From Psychrobacter urativorans (GTDB lineage Bacteria; Pseudomonadota; Gammaproteobacteria; Pseudomonadales; Moraxellaceae): DNA of 45,526 nt. Shown here in pieces: positions 26,578 through 35,347 of the stretch; the first letter of the stretch is position 1; every line of letters starts with the position of its first letter. The stretch is from positions 1 to 45,526 of the forward strand of contig NZ_CAJHBT010000024.1 of the NCBI RefSeq assembly GCF_904846675.1. Reading direction: 5' to 3'. A model generated the notes under the pieces. The model saw only the letters and a program-made list of their open reading frames with translations. It did no database searches and was not told the DNA's origin. The position numbers and the translations under genes were made by a program.

Positions 26578-27260
26578 AATATAGTCCTGTAGTTGAGTGT
26601 TAAATGGTCAAAAATGAGAACATCTATATATAAAAACATTTATATATGAAAATAAGTTATTAAAAGATATAGCTATAAAATAATAGCTAAAAATGGTAAT
26701 TAGAAAGCATAGTTAATTAATATGACTAAGTATAAAGACTCAAGCACACCATAATTATTAGTATTTAGTAAGCGAGTCTAAATCTAATTCAACTATACAC
26801 ATCCAACACCTACAAGTCTAAAGTCAACCTCTATCCCAAAGCTTCTTAGACAGGCCAGTATAAAATACGGCTACTTTACTGTATTTAAAAAATTGAAGCC
26901 TATGCTAAAATCAAACCTATAGGTTATCATTTGTGCTAGTAACGATAACCAACAGTTTATCACAAGCTGCTTTTTATCACATAGCACTTCAAGAACATAG
27001 CAGAACGATGTAGCCATCTAAACAGCCGTTTAATATTTACATCTCCTGGCATTCCTTTAACTTTAGTCTCACTTTTTATTAATGTAGGGATGAGTCATCG
27101 TTACCTCACTTGCTAAAGACATACAATAAGGTAATAAAAACCGATTATGATTAGGCATTGACTTCATATATATTGATAACAGCTTTTACTTACAAAGCCT
27201 TTTTATATTTTGCAGCACTTTCACGCATCTTTTATATACACTTATTTTAAGGATAATTTT
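26578..27260. other. Long divergent intergenic region, fabG-like/thiolase
   Basis: About 680 bases without a supported gene. It is AT-rich and has TATATA runs near 26622-26650 that could serve a promoter, but no clear palindromic operator. Promoters of both lipid transcripts should be here, along with any regulator site. Confidence 0.5.
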
Positions 27261-29216
27261 ATGAGCAATGAAAACAATAACGCCAAGAATCCAATAATTG
27301 ACAGTGTCGTGGTTAAAACGGGCGATACCGACAGTAATAAAAACGACAACAACAAAGAGATTTCTACCACCAAAGCTAACACAGATACCAATAGTGGCGA
27401 CGCGCATTACGACTCAATCGCTGAGCTTAAAAAAGCAACCGATATTGTCGATGCTGATGGCAACCCAGTAAAAGATGAATCTGACGATGATCAATCTCAG
27501 AAAAAAGCTAAAATCGTAGAAGACTCCATCACTGAGGCAAAAGAGCTTAAAGAAGCCAACGATATAAACGCCATTGATACCAAAGCTGAGTCGAAAGCGG
27601 CTGATACTAATGCCGATGAGCCTAAACTCAATAACGTTGATGAAAAAGATGACGCTGAGTCTAATACTGCTAAAAAACCAGCGCAAGACAGCAAAGACAG
27701 CAAAGACAGCAAAGACAGCAAAGACAGCAAAGACAGCAAAGACAGCAAAGACAGCAAAGACAGCAAAGACAGCAAAGACAGCAAAGACAGCAAGAATAAC
27801 ACTGCCAAAGCCGAAGAAAAAAGCACTTCCGATAAAAAAGATAAAAAATCTGACAAGCCAGCAGCAAACGATAAGGCAGAAGCGAATAAATCACGCAAAG
27901 CTGCAAAAAAAGCCAGCAATACTAAACCTGCCGCGGGTCAGCATCGCGTCGCTATCTTAGGCGGTAACCGTATCCCCTTTGCACGCTCAAATGGTTCATA
28001 TGTGGATGCCAGTAACATTGATATGCTGACAGCAGCCTTAAATGGTCTTATCGAACGCTACAATTTGCAAGATGAAAAAATGGGTGAAGTGGTCGCTGGT
28101 GCAGTTATTAAACTTAGCCGTGATTTAAACTTAACTCGTGAATCAGCGCTGAATACTGCACTAGATCCACATACCCCTACTTATGACATCGCCCAGGCTT
28201 GCGGCACCGGTTTACAAGCAACGTTTGCCTCTGCCAATAAAATTGCACTGGGTATCATCGACTCAGCTATTACTGGCGGTGTTGATACCACATCAGACGC
28301 GCCTATTGCAATTGGTGATGGTCTACGTAAAGTACTGTTAAAACTTGGTGCTGCTAAAAATATGAAGCAACGTTTGCATGCCCTAACCAGCTTCGATCCT
28401 AAGGACCTAATCGATGCGCCAGCGAATGTCGAACCTCGCACTGGTCTATCAATGGGTGACCATCAAGCGATTACCGCTCTTGAGTGGAATGTGAGCCGTG
28501 AAGATCAAGATGAGCTCGCATTTAATAGCCATAAAAATCTAGCGCGTGCTTATGATGAAGGCTTCTTTGACGATTTGATTACCCCTTATAAAGGACTGAC
28601 ACGCGACAACAACTTGCGCCCAGACTCGACCTTAGAGAAGCTAGGTAAGCTCAAACCTGTGTTTGGTAAGAATAATGCCAATCCAACTATGACAGCAGCG
28701 AACTCGACCCCGCTAACCGACGGCGCGTCTTGTGTACTATTGGCTAATGATGAATGGGCAAAAGAGCGCGGTCTCAAACCCTTAGCCTATATCGTACATC
28801 AAGAAACGGCTGCTGTAGACTTCATCGGTAAGTCTGGTAATAAAGAAGGCCTACTCATGGCACCAGCCTATGCCGTACCGCGTATGCTTGAGCGTGCTGG
28901 TCTGAGTCTACAGGACTTCGACTTTTATGAGATTCATGAAGCCTTTGCCTCACAAGTATTATCGACGCTAAGCGCCTGGGAAGATGAGACTTTCTGCCAA
29001 GAGCGTTTGGGTCTTGATGCCCCGCTAGGTTCTATTGACCGTAGCAAACTTAACGTTAATGGCTCATCACTTGCCGCAGGACATCCATTTGCTGCAACCG
29101 GTGGTCGTATCTTAGCCACTGCCGCTAAACTACTGGATCAAAAAGGTTCAGGTCGCGCCCTTATTTCTATCTGCGCTGCTGGTGGACAAGGCGTCACTTG
29201 TATCTTAGAGAAATAA
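27261..29216 (+). CDS. Acetyl-CoA acetyltransferase/thiolase (FadA2/FadI-like) with long N-terminal extension
   Basis: A 651-residue protein; thiolases normally have about 390-440. The catalytic part starts near residue 228 (HRVAILGGNRIPFAR). It has the nucleophile Cys314 in AQACGTGLQA, His559 in EIHEAFASQ, and Cys638 in ISICAAGGQGVTC, plus the GHPFAATGGR motif. It condenses or cleaves 3-ketoacyl-CoA. Residues 1-227 are a polar, disordered-looking, Asp/Lys/Ser/Asn/Ala-rich extension without a visible fold. It contains twelve D-S-K repeats (143-178) encoded by a 9-bp tandem repeat, followed by a strongly basic stretch. The ATG at 27261 has AAGGATAATTTT before it, so the extension is real. An upstream in-frame start at 27210 lacks such a site. 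It faces the FabG4-like gene divergently, and a strong terminator follows. Confidence 0.95.
   Translation: MSNENNNAKNPIIDSVVVKTGDTDSNKNDNNKEISTTKANTDTNSGDAHYDSIAELKKATDIVDADGNPVKDESDDDQSQKKAKIVEDSITEAKELKEANDINAIDTKAESKAADTNADEPKLNNVDEKDDAESNTAKKPAQDSKDSKDSKDSKDSKDSKDSKDSKDSKDSKDSKDSKNNTAKAEEKSTSDKKDKKSDKPAANDKAEANKSRKAAKKASNTKPAAGQHRVAILGGNRIPFARSNGSYVDASNIDMLTAALNGLIERYNLQDEKMGEVVAGAVIKLSRDLNLTRESALNTALDPHTPTYDIAQACGTGLQATFASANKIALGIIDSAITGGVDTTSDAPIAIGDGLRKVLLKLGAAKNMKQRLHALTSFDPKDLIDAPANVEPRTGLSMGDHQAITALEWNVSREDQDELAFNSHKNLARAYDEGFFDDLITPYKGLTRDNNLRPDSTLEKLGKLKPVFGKNNANPTMTAANSTPLTDGASCVLLANDEWAKERGLKPLAYIVHQETAAVDFIGKSGNKEGLLMAPAYAVPRMLERAGLSLQDFDFYEIHEAFASQVLSTLSAWEDETFCQERLGLDAPLGSIDRSKLNVNGSSLAAGHPFAATGGRILATAAKLLDQKGSGRALISICAAGGQGVTCILEK
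27687..27794 (+). repeat. Twelve-copy 9-bp tandem repeat (GACAGCAAA) in the thiolase gene
   Basis: Eleven perfect GACAGCAAA units and a final GACAGCAAG run from 27687 to 27794. The unit length is a multiple of three and in frame, so copy-number change would alter only the D-S-K count. All synonymous positions are identical, which points to recent expansion by slippage. Confidence 0.97.
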
Positions 29217-29250
29217 AAAGAAATAGTTAACCGATACCGTATAGACTACG

Positions 29251-29285
29251 AAACCCCTTTAATCCATAGATTAAAGGGGTTTTTT
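29251..29285 (+). terminator. Intrinsic terminator of the thiolase gene
   Basis: AACCCCTTTAAT (29252-29263) and ATTAAAGGGGTT (29270-29281) form a perfect 12-bp stem with a 6-nt loop, followed by TTTT on the plus strand, 35 bases after the stop. Confidence 0.92.
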
Positions 29286-29383
29286 GTCATCAATTATAAA
29301 CTGAGAATATGAATAGATAGAGTCACTTTGTTATATTTGCAAGTATGATTAGGCAGGCAAGATGATGTGGTTAATTGCGAAAG

Positions 29384-29731
29384 CTACATGGTATAAGTCG
29401 ATTGCTGGCTATCAATTTTGCCAACCAATAAGCGCTCGACCTCATTCTTTATTTTTTGTCCTGATAAATCCGTACCAATCTGTACCGCAAAACCCGCTGG
29501 GCGGTTGGCTTGCGCCTTATGATTGACCCAAACTACTTTACCATTCATCGGTAAGCGTTCACTAGAATTGGGTAAGGTGACAGCAATAAACACCTCATCA
29601 CCTAGCTTCTGCACACGGCTGCTGGGCACAAACAAGGCCCCATTTTCCACAAAGGATAAATAGCTGGCATACAGGGTTGCAACATCTTCAATATGACAGG
29701 TAAGAACTCCGCCACGTCCGGGCATAGCCAT
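29384..29731 (-). CDS. pilZ: PilZ domain protein (type IV pilus assembly type)
   Basis: A 115-residue protein of the PilZ family that is needed for type IV pilus biogenesis. The N-terminal GGVLTCHIEDVATLYASYL and FVENGALFVPS with the later GKVVWVNHKAQANRPAGFAVQIG fit the PilZ beta-barrel. The RxxxR c-di-GMP motif of classical PilZ domains is not apparent at the N-terminus, as in the pilus-type orthologues. The (D/N)-x-S-x-x-G-type motif is likewise replaced by FVENGALF. It lies 125 bp downstream of holB, the neighbour order known in other gamma-proteobacteria, which supports the pilus function. GGAGCC lies before the ATG. Confidence 0.88.
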   Translation of the reverse strand: MAMPGRGGVLTCHIEDVATLYASYLSFVENGALFVPSSRVQKLGDEVFIAVTLPNSSERLPMNGKVVWVNHKAQANRPAGFAVQIGTDLSGQKIKNEVERLLVGKIDSQQSTYTM

Positions 29732-29856
29732 GGTCGGCTCCTTATGTGAAATTTTAAATATAAAACTGGGGTTAACAACAACAATTTATAAGATAGGTTT
29801 AAATTAGGCCTGGTTATAAGTCAGTATCTTACAATAAATGCTTTAAAGACGATATT

Positions 29857-30978
29857 TTATAACTGCGCCAACTGTTGCATCAGCTTATCATAGACGAATT
29901 TTTCTTGTACGTTTTGTTGCAAGGCCATTTTTATCTGCTGCAAGCTGTTAGCTAATGACTCTAATAAACTATTGCTAGGTTGATAACTTTGTAGCGCCGT
30001 TGTTAAATCAACGTCTTTTTGGCTGCTGCTAAGCCCTAAATTAATACGCCGAATATCGAGCAGCATCAGCTCAGTCAATTGAACAAACTCGCCAATACTT
30101 AACTGAGATTGCCAATAGTCACTTGCCGCAATGGCACTACGTTTGCCACTACGCAGCGCCTGCCAAGTCGTCAGCCACAATGCACGCTTACTATACCAAG
30201 GAGCCCCAGCCAAATCTATTGCCGCTAAAGGTGCGCCATTTGCCAATTGCAGCAACTGCTCGATTTGGCTTGAGCTAACTGCTTCACGATTAACAATACT
30301 GCCAAGCATATGAGTGACATAATCACGAGCCAACATGGAATCAATATTCTGTAATGGCAATTGTTGTACGCGACTTTTAATGGTTGGTAAGAGCTTAGCT
30401 GGAGTGTCGCTAATAAGGAATAAATGAACTTGCGCTTGCGGCTCTTCCAATGTTTTAAGTAGCGCATTGGCAGCAGCAATAGTCATTTGCTCGGCATGGT
30501 CTAATACGCATATGCGCATGCCCTGCCCGCCCTGATAAATAAAGGGTTGCAACGCGCGGATATCATCTATCTTAGTCGTGAGTGCCGCTTTATCAGTAGC
30601 CTTGCTGGACTTAGTATCTGCCTTGGTTTTTTTATTGGTACTTTTTAAGGCTTCTTGACTGTGACTACTCGCAGTACTAATAGGCATACTAACGCTAGGC
30701 AATACTTGCAAACTTGGATGAGTACCTGATTTTAGCCATTGGCAGCTGTCACAATGACCACAAGCGCCAAGCGGATGCTGTTCGCGCTCACGGCACAATA
30801 ACCATGCCACCAACCGCCAGACAAACGCGCGCTTACCCAACCCTTGCATGCCAGCCGCTAACAGCGCATGTGGCAATGATTGCAGTGGCGTTACTACTCG
30901 TGCAGTCAGTTGTGTCCACAATGTTTGTTGCCACGGTAAAAGTGGTGCAAAGTAGATACTGTCGCTGGTGTCATTCAC
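29857..30978 (-). CDS. holB: DNA polymerase III delta-prime subunit
   Basis: A 373-residue clamp-loader subunit of the AAA+ family that works with delta and tau/gamma to load the beta clamp. The N-terminal loop AGMQGLGKRAFVWRLVAWLL corresponds to the degenerate P-loop. The zinc-binding cysteines are in the GACGHCDSCQWLKSGTHPSL segment. The sensor region LDHAEQMTIAAANALLKTLE, followed by the arginine region LPTIKSRVQQLPL, is conserved. An Asn/Lys/Ser-rich insertion (residues about 105-135, ALKSTNKKTKADTKSSK) follows the zinc module and extends the protein beyond the usual 330-340. It is followed by pilZ. Upstream is kdsB, at 105 bp. Confidence 0.93.
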   Translation of the reverse strand: MNDTSDSIYFAPLLPWQQTLWTQLTARVVTPLQSLPHALLAAGMQGLGKRAFVWRLVAWLLCREREQHPLGACGHCDSCQWLKSGTHPSLQVLPSVSMPISTASSHSQEALKSTNKKTKADTKSSKATDKAALTTKIDDIRALQPFIYQGGQGMRICVLDHAEQMTIAAANALLKTLEEPQAQVHLFLISDTPAKLLPTIKSRVQQLPLQNIDSMLARDYVTHMLGSIVNREAVSSSQIEQLLQLANGAPLAAIDLAGAPWYSKRALWLTTWQALRSGKRSAIAASDYWQSQLSIGEFVQLTELMLLDIRRINLGLSSSQKDVDLTTALQSYQPSNSLLESLANSLQQIKMALQQNVQEKFVYDKLMQQLAQL

Positions 30979-31083
30979 GCCTGCCGCCTTATATATTCAA
31001 TTTACTGTCTAATTGGTGCTTTAACACGAACTATATTACTTAGGCTGTTTAGATTTACATAACTAGTTTATGATTATTTATGG

Positions 31084-31932
31084 CTAGTTATAACTTTGAA
31101 ATTCAGCCAAGCTCATAGTATTTAAGCGTGCTAAATCCTCGGCAGTATCTACTCCTGCTGGCAATTGCAAAGCTGCCGCTGCAATTGCAATATTACTACC
31201 ATTTTCCAAAATTCGCAGTTGCTCTAAACTCTCAATAGTCTCAAGTGGCGTTTGTGGCCAATGCACAAATTGCTGCAATAAGCTGACTCGATACGCATAA
31301 AGACCCAAGTGCCGATAAGCATTTTTTGGCGCAGGCAATATTGATGCTGATGTTAATGTTGATAAGGAATTTGACTCTTCAGCCTCTAACGCTAATACCA
31401 TATCGCGGTCACAAGGAATCGGGGCACGACTAAAATAAAGCGCCCGCTGTTTATCGTTAACGGTGGCGCTAACTACTTTTACCACTGACGGACGCATAAA
31501 AGTAGGATAATCGTCGATAGGCTCATACAAAGTTGCCATAACGCTGGTACTGTCTTGCACCAATAAATTTTTGACCTGCTCCAACAATAACGGCGGTACT
31601 AACGGCTCATCGCCTTGCATATTAATGACAATATCATCCTCTGACCAGCCTTTAATTGCCGCAACTTCAGCCAAGCGATCTGTACCGGATACATGGTCGG
31701 GGCTTGTCATCACCACCTCATAACCTGCATCCGTACAAACTTTAGCGATGTGTGCATCATCTGTAGCGATACACATATCATCAGCAAAATGCGCCGCTTG
31801 TGCTTTTTCAGCCACCCAAAGTATCATAGGCTTACCATGAATCATTAATAACGGTTTACCGGGTAAGCGAGTGCTTTTAAAACGTGCAGGAATAACTATA
31901 TGAGTTTTGACGGAAGCTGGTAAAGTTGGCAT
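31084..31932 (-). CDS. kdsB: 3-deoxy-manno-octulosonate cytidylyltransferase
   Basis: A 282-residue enzyme that activates KDO with CTP to CMP-KDO for lipid A-core synthesis. The N-terminal nucleotide-binding motif [20 protein letters not shown] is clear. The acidic motif [13 protein letters not shown] binds metal, followed by [12 protein letters not shown] and [33 protein letters not shown] is conserved at the end. It is longer than the E. coli enzyme (248) through a serine/acid-rich insertion near residues 190-210 ([15 protein letters not shown]). AAAGGA precedes the ATG. It sits in the msbA-lpxK-kdsB run of lipopolysaccharide genes on the minus strand. Confidence 0.95.
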   Translation of the reverse strand: MPTLPASVKTHIVIPARFKSTRLPGKPLLMIHGKPMILWVAEKAQAAHFADDMCIATDDAHIAKVCTDAGYEVVMTSPDHVSGTDRLAEVAAIKGWSEDDIVINMQGDEPLVPPLLLEQVKNLLVQDSTSVMATLYEPIDDYPTFMRPSVVKVVSATVNDKQRALYFSRAPIPCDRDMVLALEAEESNSLSTLTSASILPAPKNAYRHLGLYAYRVSLLQQFVHWPQTPLETIESLEQLRILENGSNIAIAAAALQLPAGVDTAEDLARLNTMSLAEFQSYN

Positions 31933-31985
31933 AAATTATTCCTTTTTCTAAAGAAAGATAGCGAGTATTTTGATAATTATTTATT

Positions 31986-33101
31986 TTATTTATCAGCAAT
32001 ATCAATGCCCAACGCTATCAATTGCTGCTGCAACGTCTGATAGCAATTAGGAGATAAAATAGCCGTTACCGGCAATACCCATAATCGACTTGCTAATTCT
32101 TGCCAGTCAGCGTCAAGCGCTTGGCTGGTATCTTGTTGCAAAAATAATGCCCGGATTTTTACGGCATCTTTGCTGGTAACAATAATAGGATATTCAGTAT
32201 ATCGCAGCAGCTCAGTAAGACTAAAATCATAGTGGTCAGGATAAGGGTGCGCTATCACTTCAAAACCTAAGCTGCTAAGGGTGATAAAAAAACGTTGCGG
32301 ATAGCCAATACCGCTGACTGCATGGACCTTACTACCATTAGGTGGTGCGACAGCTTGAGCGTCATTGTTCTCTCGAACATCAAGTAGATTAAAAAACTCA
32401 GGCAACAAGGGTTGTAAAGTATCAGGATGCAGTTGCATCGTTAAGCGTTTAGCTAAAGGCGAGTCATTATTTGCCTTTGATACATCATCTGATTTTTCAT
32501 GATAGATAACGGTCGCATTTTTTAGTCTTGACATCGGCTCACGCAAAAATCCTGTCGGTAATAGCTGCTGGCTACCAAAACCGCGTGCAGCATCTACCAC
32601 AATCCATTCAATATCCCGCTGTAAAGCATAATGTTGCAAACCATCATCGGCAATAATAAGTTCTAGATTAGGATGCGCTTGTAATAAAGTCTCAATGGCT
32701 TGCTTACGGTTAGGGCAGACTGCCATCGCCACGCCAGTTGTACTGACAATCAAATAAGGCTCATCACCCACATCGCTGGGTAGACTGTCAGTAGTGACCA
32801 ATGCTGGCATCTTACTGCTATCGCCGCCATAACCACGGCTGATAACACCGACATGTATGCCGCGCTGCTGTAAATAACTGACCAAGGCCATAATCAATGG
32901 TGTTTTTCCACTGCCACCAACCGTGATATTACCAATCACCAGCACTGGAATGGGCGCACGATAACTTGAAAACAGACCGATTTTATAGGCTCGCCGCCGC
33001 AGCTTTGTCAGCAGACCATATAACCAACTAACAGGCAGCAACAACCATAACCAACCTGCTTGGCGCTGCCATGCGCGGGTAACTGCCGTCTCCATATTCA
33101 T
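31986..33101 (-). CDS. lpxK: Tetraacyldisaccharide 4'-kinase
   Basis: A 371-residue membrane-associated kinase that phosphorylates the 4' position of lipid A disaccharide with ATP. An N-terminal hydrophobic helix (WLWLLLPVSWLYGLLTKLR) is followed by the P-loop VGGSGKTPLIMALVSYL. LGxNP-type segments are represented by VISRGYGGDSSKMP and DVGDEPYLI. IADDGLQHYALQRDIEWIVV carries the catalytic Asp and the conserved DDGLQ motif, with GNITVGGSGKTP at the start. HPYPDHYDF is also characteristic. It is longer than the E. coli enzyme (328). It follows msbA by 109 bases and precedes kdsB by 53, in the expected order. Confidence 0.95.
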   Translation of the reverse strand: MNMETAVTRAWQRQAGWLWLLLPVSWLYGLLTKLRRRAYKIGLFSSYRAPIPVLVIGNITVGGSGKTPLIMALVSYLQQRGIHVGVISRGYGGDSSKMPALVTTDSLPSDVGDEPYLIVSTTGVAMAVCPNRKQAIETLLQAHPNLELIIADDGLQHYALQRDIEWIVVDAARGFGSQQLLPTGFLREPMSRLKNATVIYHEKSDDVSKANNDSPLAKRLTMQLHPDTLQPLLPEFFNLLDVRENNDAQAVAPPNGSKVHAVSGIGYPQRFFITLSSLGFEVIAHPYPDHYDFSLTELLRYTEYPIIVTSKDAVKIRALFLQQDTSQALDADWQELASRLWVLPVTAILSPNCYQTLQQQLIALGIDIADK

Positions 33102-33210
33102 CAGTGAACGCTCATATATCGCTGCTTATTTATTAAAATTCATCTATAGTCTTTCTATTCCATATTCTGCTTACAAGGCAAAGGCTACATTACTAATGCT
33201 ATTTAACGTA

Positions 33211-34998
33211 CTACTTAAAATCACGGGCATACATTTGCGCGTAGTGGCCATGTTTTCGCATCAGCTCATCATGGGTACCAAGCTCAACAATCCGCCCCCC
33301 ATCTAACACGGCAATACGATCAGCAGATTCAATGGTCGTTAACCGATGGGCGATGACCAGTGTCGTACGATCTTTCATCACATTATCTAGCGCTTGCTGA
33401 ATATAAAATTCTGACTCATTATCGAGGGCACTGGTGGCCTCATCTAAAATCAGAATAGGCGCGTCTTTTAATAGTGCCCGAGCGATTGATAATCGCTGAC
33501 GCTGACCGCCTGATAACTGGAGACCTTCAGCACCAATTTGACTTTGATAGCCATTTGGCATTTTCATAATAAAGTCATGGGCAAAGGCATCTTTTGCAGC
33601 GCGTTCCACTTCTGCTTGCGGCTTATCCGCCAAGCTGCCATAAGCGATATTATTAAACACAGTGGTATTAAACAGCGTTACTTGTTGATTAACCATCGCA
33701 ATCTGCGATCGCAAACTCTCCAAGGTAATGTCATCAATTGATAACCCATCTATCATGATTTGACCGGATGTAGCCGTGAGCGTACGCGTTAGTAAATTGA
33801 CGAGCGACGACTTACCCGCGCCACTACGACCTACCAGTGCCACCGTCTCGCCTGCCCGCACGTTTAAACTAAAATCTTGTAATGCCACCGTCGAGTCTGG
33901 ATATACCAAGCTGACGTTATCGAGATGAATATCGCCTAGTAATGTAGGGTGCAATACACCGCTATCTTGTTCTTCCGGCTCATCTAGCAAGGCAAAAATT
34001 GACTCACCAGCGGCGATACCTTTTTGCAGCTTTTGATTGACATCAGTAAGTGACCGCACGGGCTTACTTAGCAAGCCTGCTGCGGCAATATAGGAGATAA
34101 ACTCACCGGCTGAAATATTATCAATGACCGCTGGACGTAGAGCAAGCCATACCACTATTGCCATCGCTATTGCCATCAATAGCTGTACGGCTGGGGTATT
34201 GATACTATTGGTGACCACCACCTTCATACCTTGGCGTAAATTTTTTAGCGAAGTTGCATCAAAGCGCTTGGCTTCATAGGCTTGGCCACCGTAGTTTTTA
34301 ACTACTTGGTAGCCGCCAATCACCTCATTAGTGATGTGACTGACATCACCCATCGTCTGCTGAATACCCTTGGACAGCTTTAAGTAGCGCTTAGAGGCAA
34401 TACGTATCAGCCATAATATCGGCGGTAGTACCAAAAATAAAATAAAGGTCAAGCGCCAGTTGCTATATAGCAAAAAGCCCATCAACGCCACTACGGTCAA
34501 ACCATCACGTAATAAGGTTTTCATTGAGTCTGTACTGGCAGCGGTCACTTGCTCGACATCAAAAATAAGCTTGGATGAAATAGTACCGGCCGGATTCGCC
34601 AAATAGAACGAGCTTGGCAGGCGCAGTAACTTGTTAAAAACTTGAATCCGCAGCTCATATACTAAATTGCGCGAGACTAAAGCCGTATAATAGTTACCCA
34701 AAAAGCTACCCACACCACGCACAAAGAACAGCCCAACAATGATAAACGGAAATAAATCTTGCTTGCTTTGATCGTTTTGGTTAATAGCATCAGTGATATA
34801 TTGCAATAATTTAGCAATCCAAATCTCGGTTCCCGCATTGATAGCAAAACCAATAACGGTCAATAACAGTGCCCACCAATAAGGCTTAAGATAGCTAAGT
34901 AAACGAAATAAGGTCTTGTGTTTAGGCGTGATGATGGGCAGCGCTGGTATTGGAGTAGCAGAAGTTTTTGTAGAGTCAGATTGATAAGCTTGGCCCAT
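33211..34998 (-). CDS. msbA: Lipid A export ATP-binding/permease protein
   Basis: A 595-residue homodimeric ABC transporter half that flips core-lipid A across the inner membrane. The N-terminal domain (about residues 30-330) has six helices, starting LFRLLSYLKPYWWALLLTVI. The nucleotide-binding domain has Walker A VALVGRSGAGKSSLVNLL, Q-loop MVNQQVTLFNTTVFNNIAYG, signature LQLSGGQRQRLSIARAL, Walker B ILILDEATSALD, and the switch His in LVIAHRLTTIESADRIAVL. Length matches MsbA (about 580). GAGG is the ribosome binding site. LpxK follows directly, which supports msbA over other ABC exporters. Its helices and NBD are intact. Confidence 0.95.
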   Translation of the reverse strand: MGQAYQSDSTKTSATPIPALPIITPKHKTLFRLLSYLKPYWWALLLTVIGFAINAGTEIWIAKLLQYITDAINQNDQSKQDLFPFIIVGLFFVRGVGSFLGNYYTALVSRNLVYELRIQVFNKLLRLPSSFYLANPAGTISSKLIFDVEQVTAASTDSMKTLLRDGLTVVALMGFLLYSNWRLTFILFLVLPPILWLIRIASKRYLKLSKGIQQTMGDVSHITNEVIGGYQVVKNYGGQAYEAKRFDATSLKNLRQGMKVVVTNSINTPAVQLLMAIAMAIVVWLALRPAVIDNISAGEFISYIAAAGLLSKPVRSLTDVNQKLQKGIAAGESIFALLDEPEEQDSGVLHPTLLGDIHLDNVSLVYPDSTVALQDFSLNVRAGETVALVGRSGAGKSSLVNLLTRTLTATSGQIMIDGLSIDDITLESLRSQIAMVNQQVTLFNTTVFNNIAYGSLADKPQAEVERAAKDAFAHDFIMKMPNGYQSQIGAEGLQLSGGQRQRLSIARALLKDAPILILDEATSALDNESEFYIQQALDNVMKDRTTLVIAHRLTTIESADRIAVLDGGRIVELGTHDELMRKHGHYAQMYARDFK

Positions 34999-35347
34999 AA
35001 AAACCTCAATTTAGATATAAATAGGTGGGTTTGTCACACTGGTAAGGTGGCGATATTGGACGTCAGTAGCAAATAATCACTATTTAATAAGCAGTGTTAA
35101 GGAAGAGTCCTATTAAATAAGTGCCGTCAGACGTTTAGATAAATTCCTTAAATAAAGGGTTAAGATAAAACAATTAAAAATAATAATCGGCGGCAGAGTA
35201 TAGCATTCCGCCGCCGATTATAGGCATATTTTCTTAGCGTATGCTAGGGACAATATATATATCGAAATCATAAGCTAATATAACTTTTGTACACCACTCC
35301 AATTTATACAACCTTAACTTCTACGCAAAACCATCGGCTAAAATAAA
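34999..35347. other. Intergenic region between parB and msbA
   Basis: About 350 bases. It contains the terminator at 35184-35220 (minus strand), which ends the rsmG-parA-parB unit, and should carry the msbA promoter in its lower part. No open frame is supported. Confidence 0.55.
35166..35220 (-). terminator. Intrinsic terminator of the rsmG-parA-parB unit
   Basis: TAATCGGCGGC (35184-35194) and GCCGCCGATTA (35210-35220) form a perfect 11-bp GC-rich stem with a 15-nt loop. On the minus strand it is followed by TTATTTTTAATTG. It lies about 130 bases past the parB stop. Confidence 0.8.

Noticed and set aside
27497..27919. Minus-strand frame rich in Leu-Ser-Leu repeats, and two more frames across 27574-27960
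   Set aside because: They are reverse or shifted readings of the 9-bp repeat in the thiolase gene; no ribosome binding site and no family resemblance.
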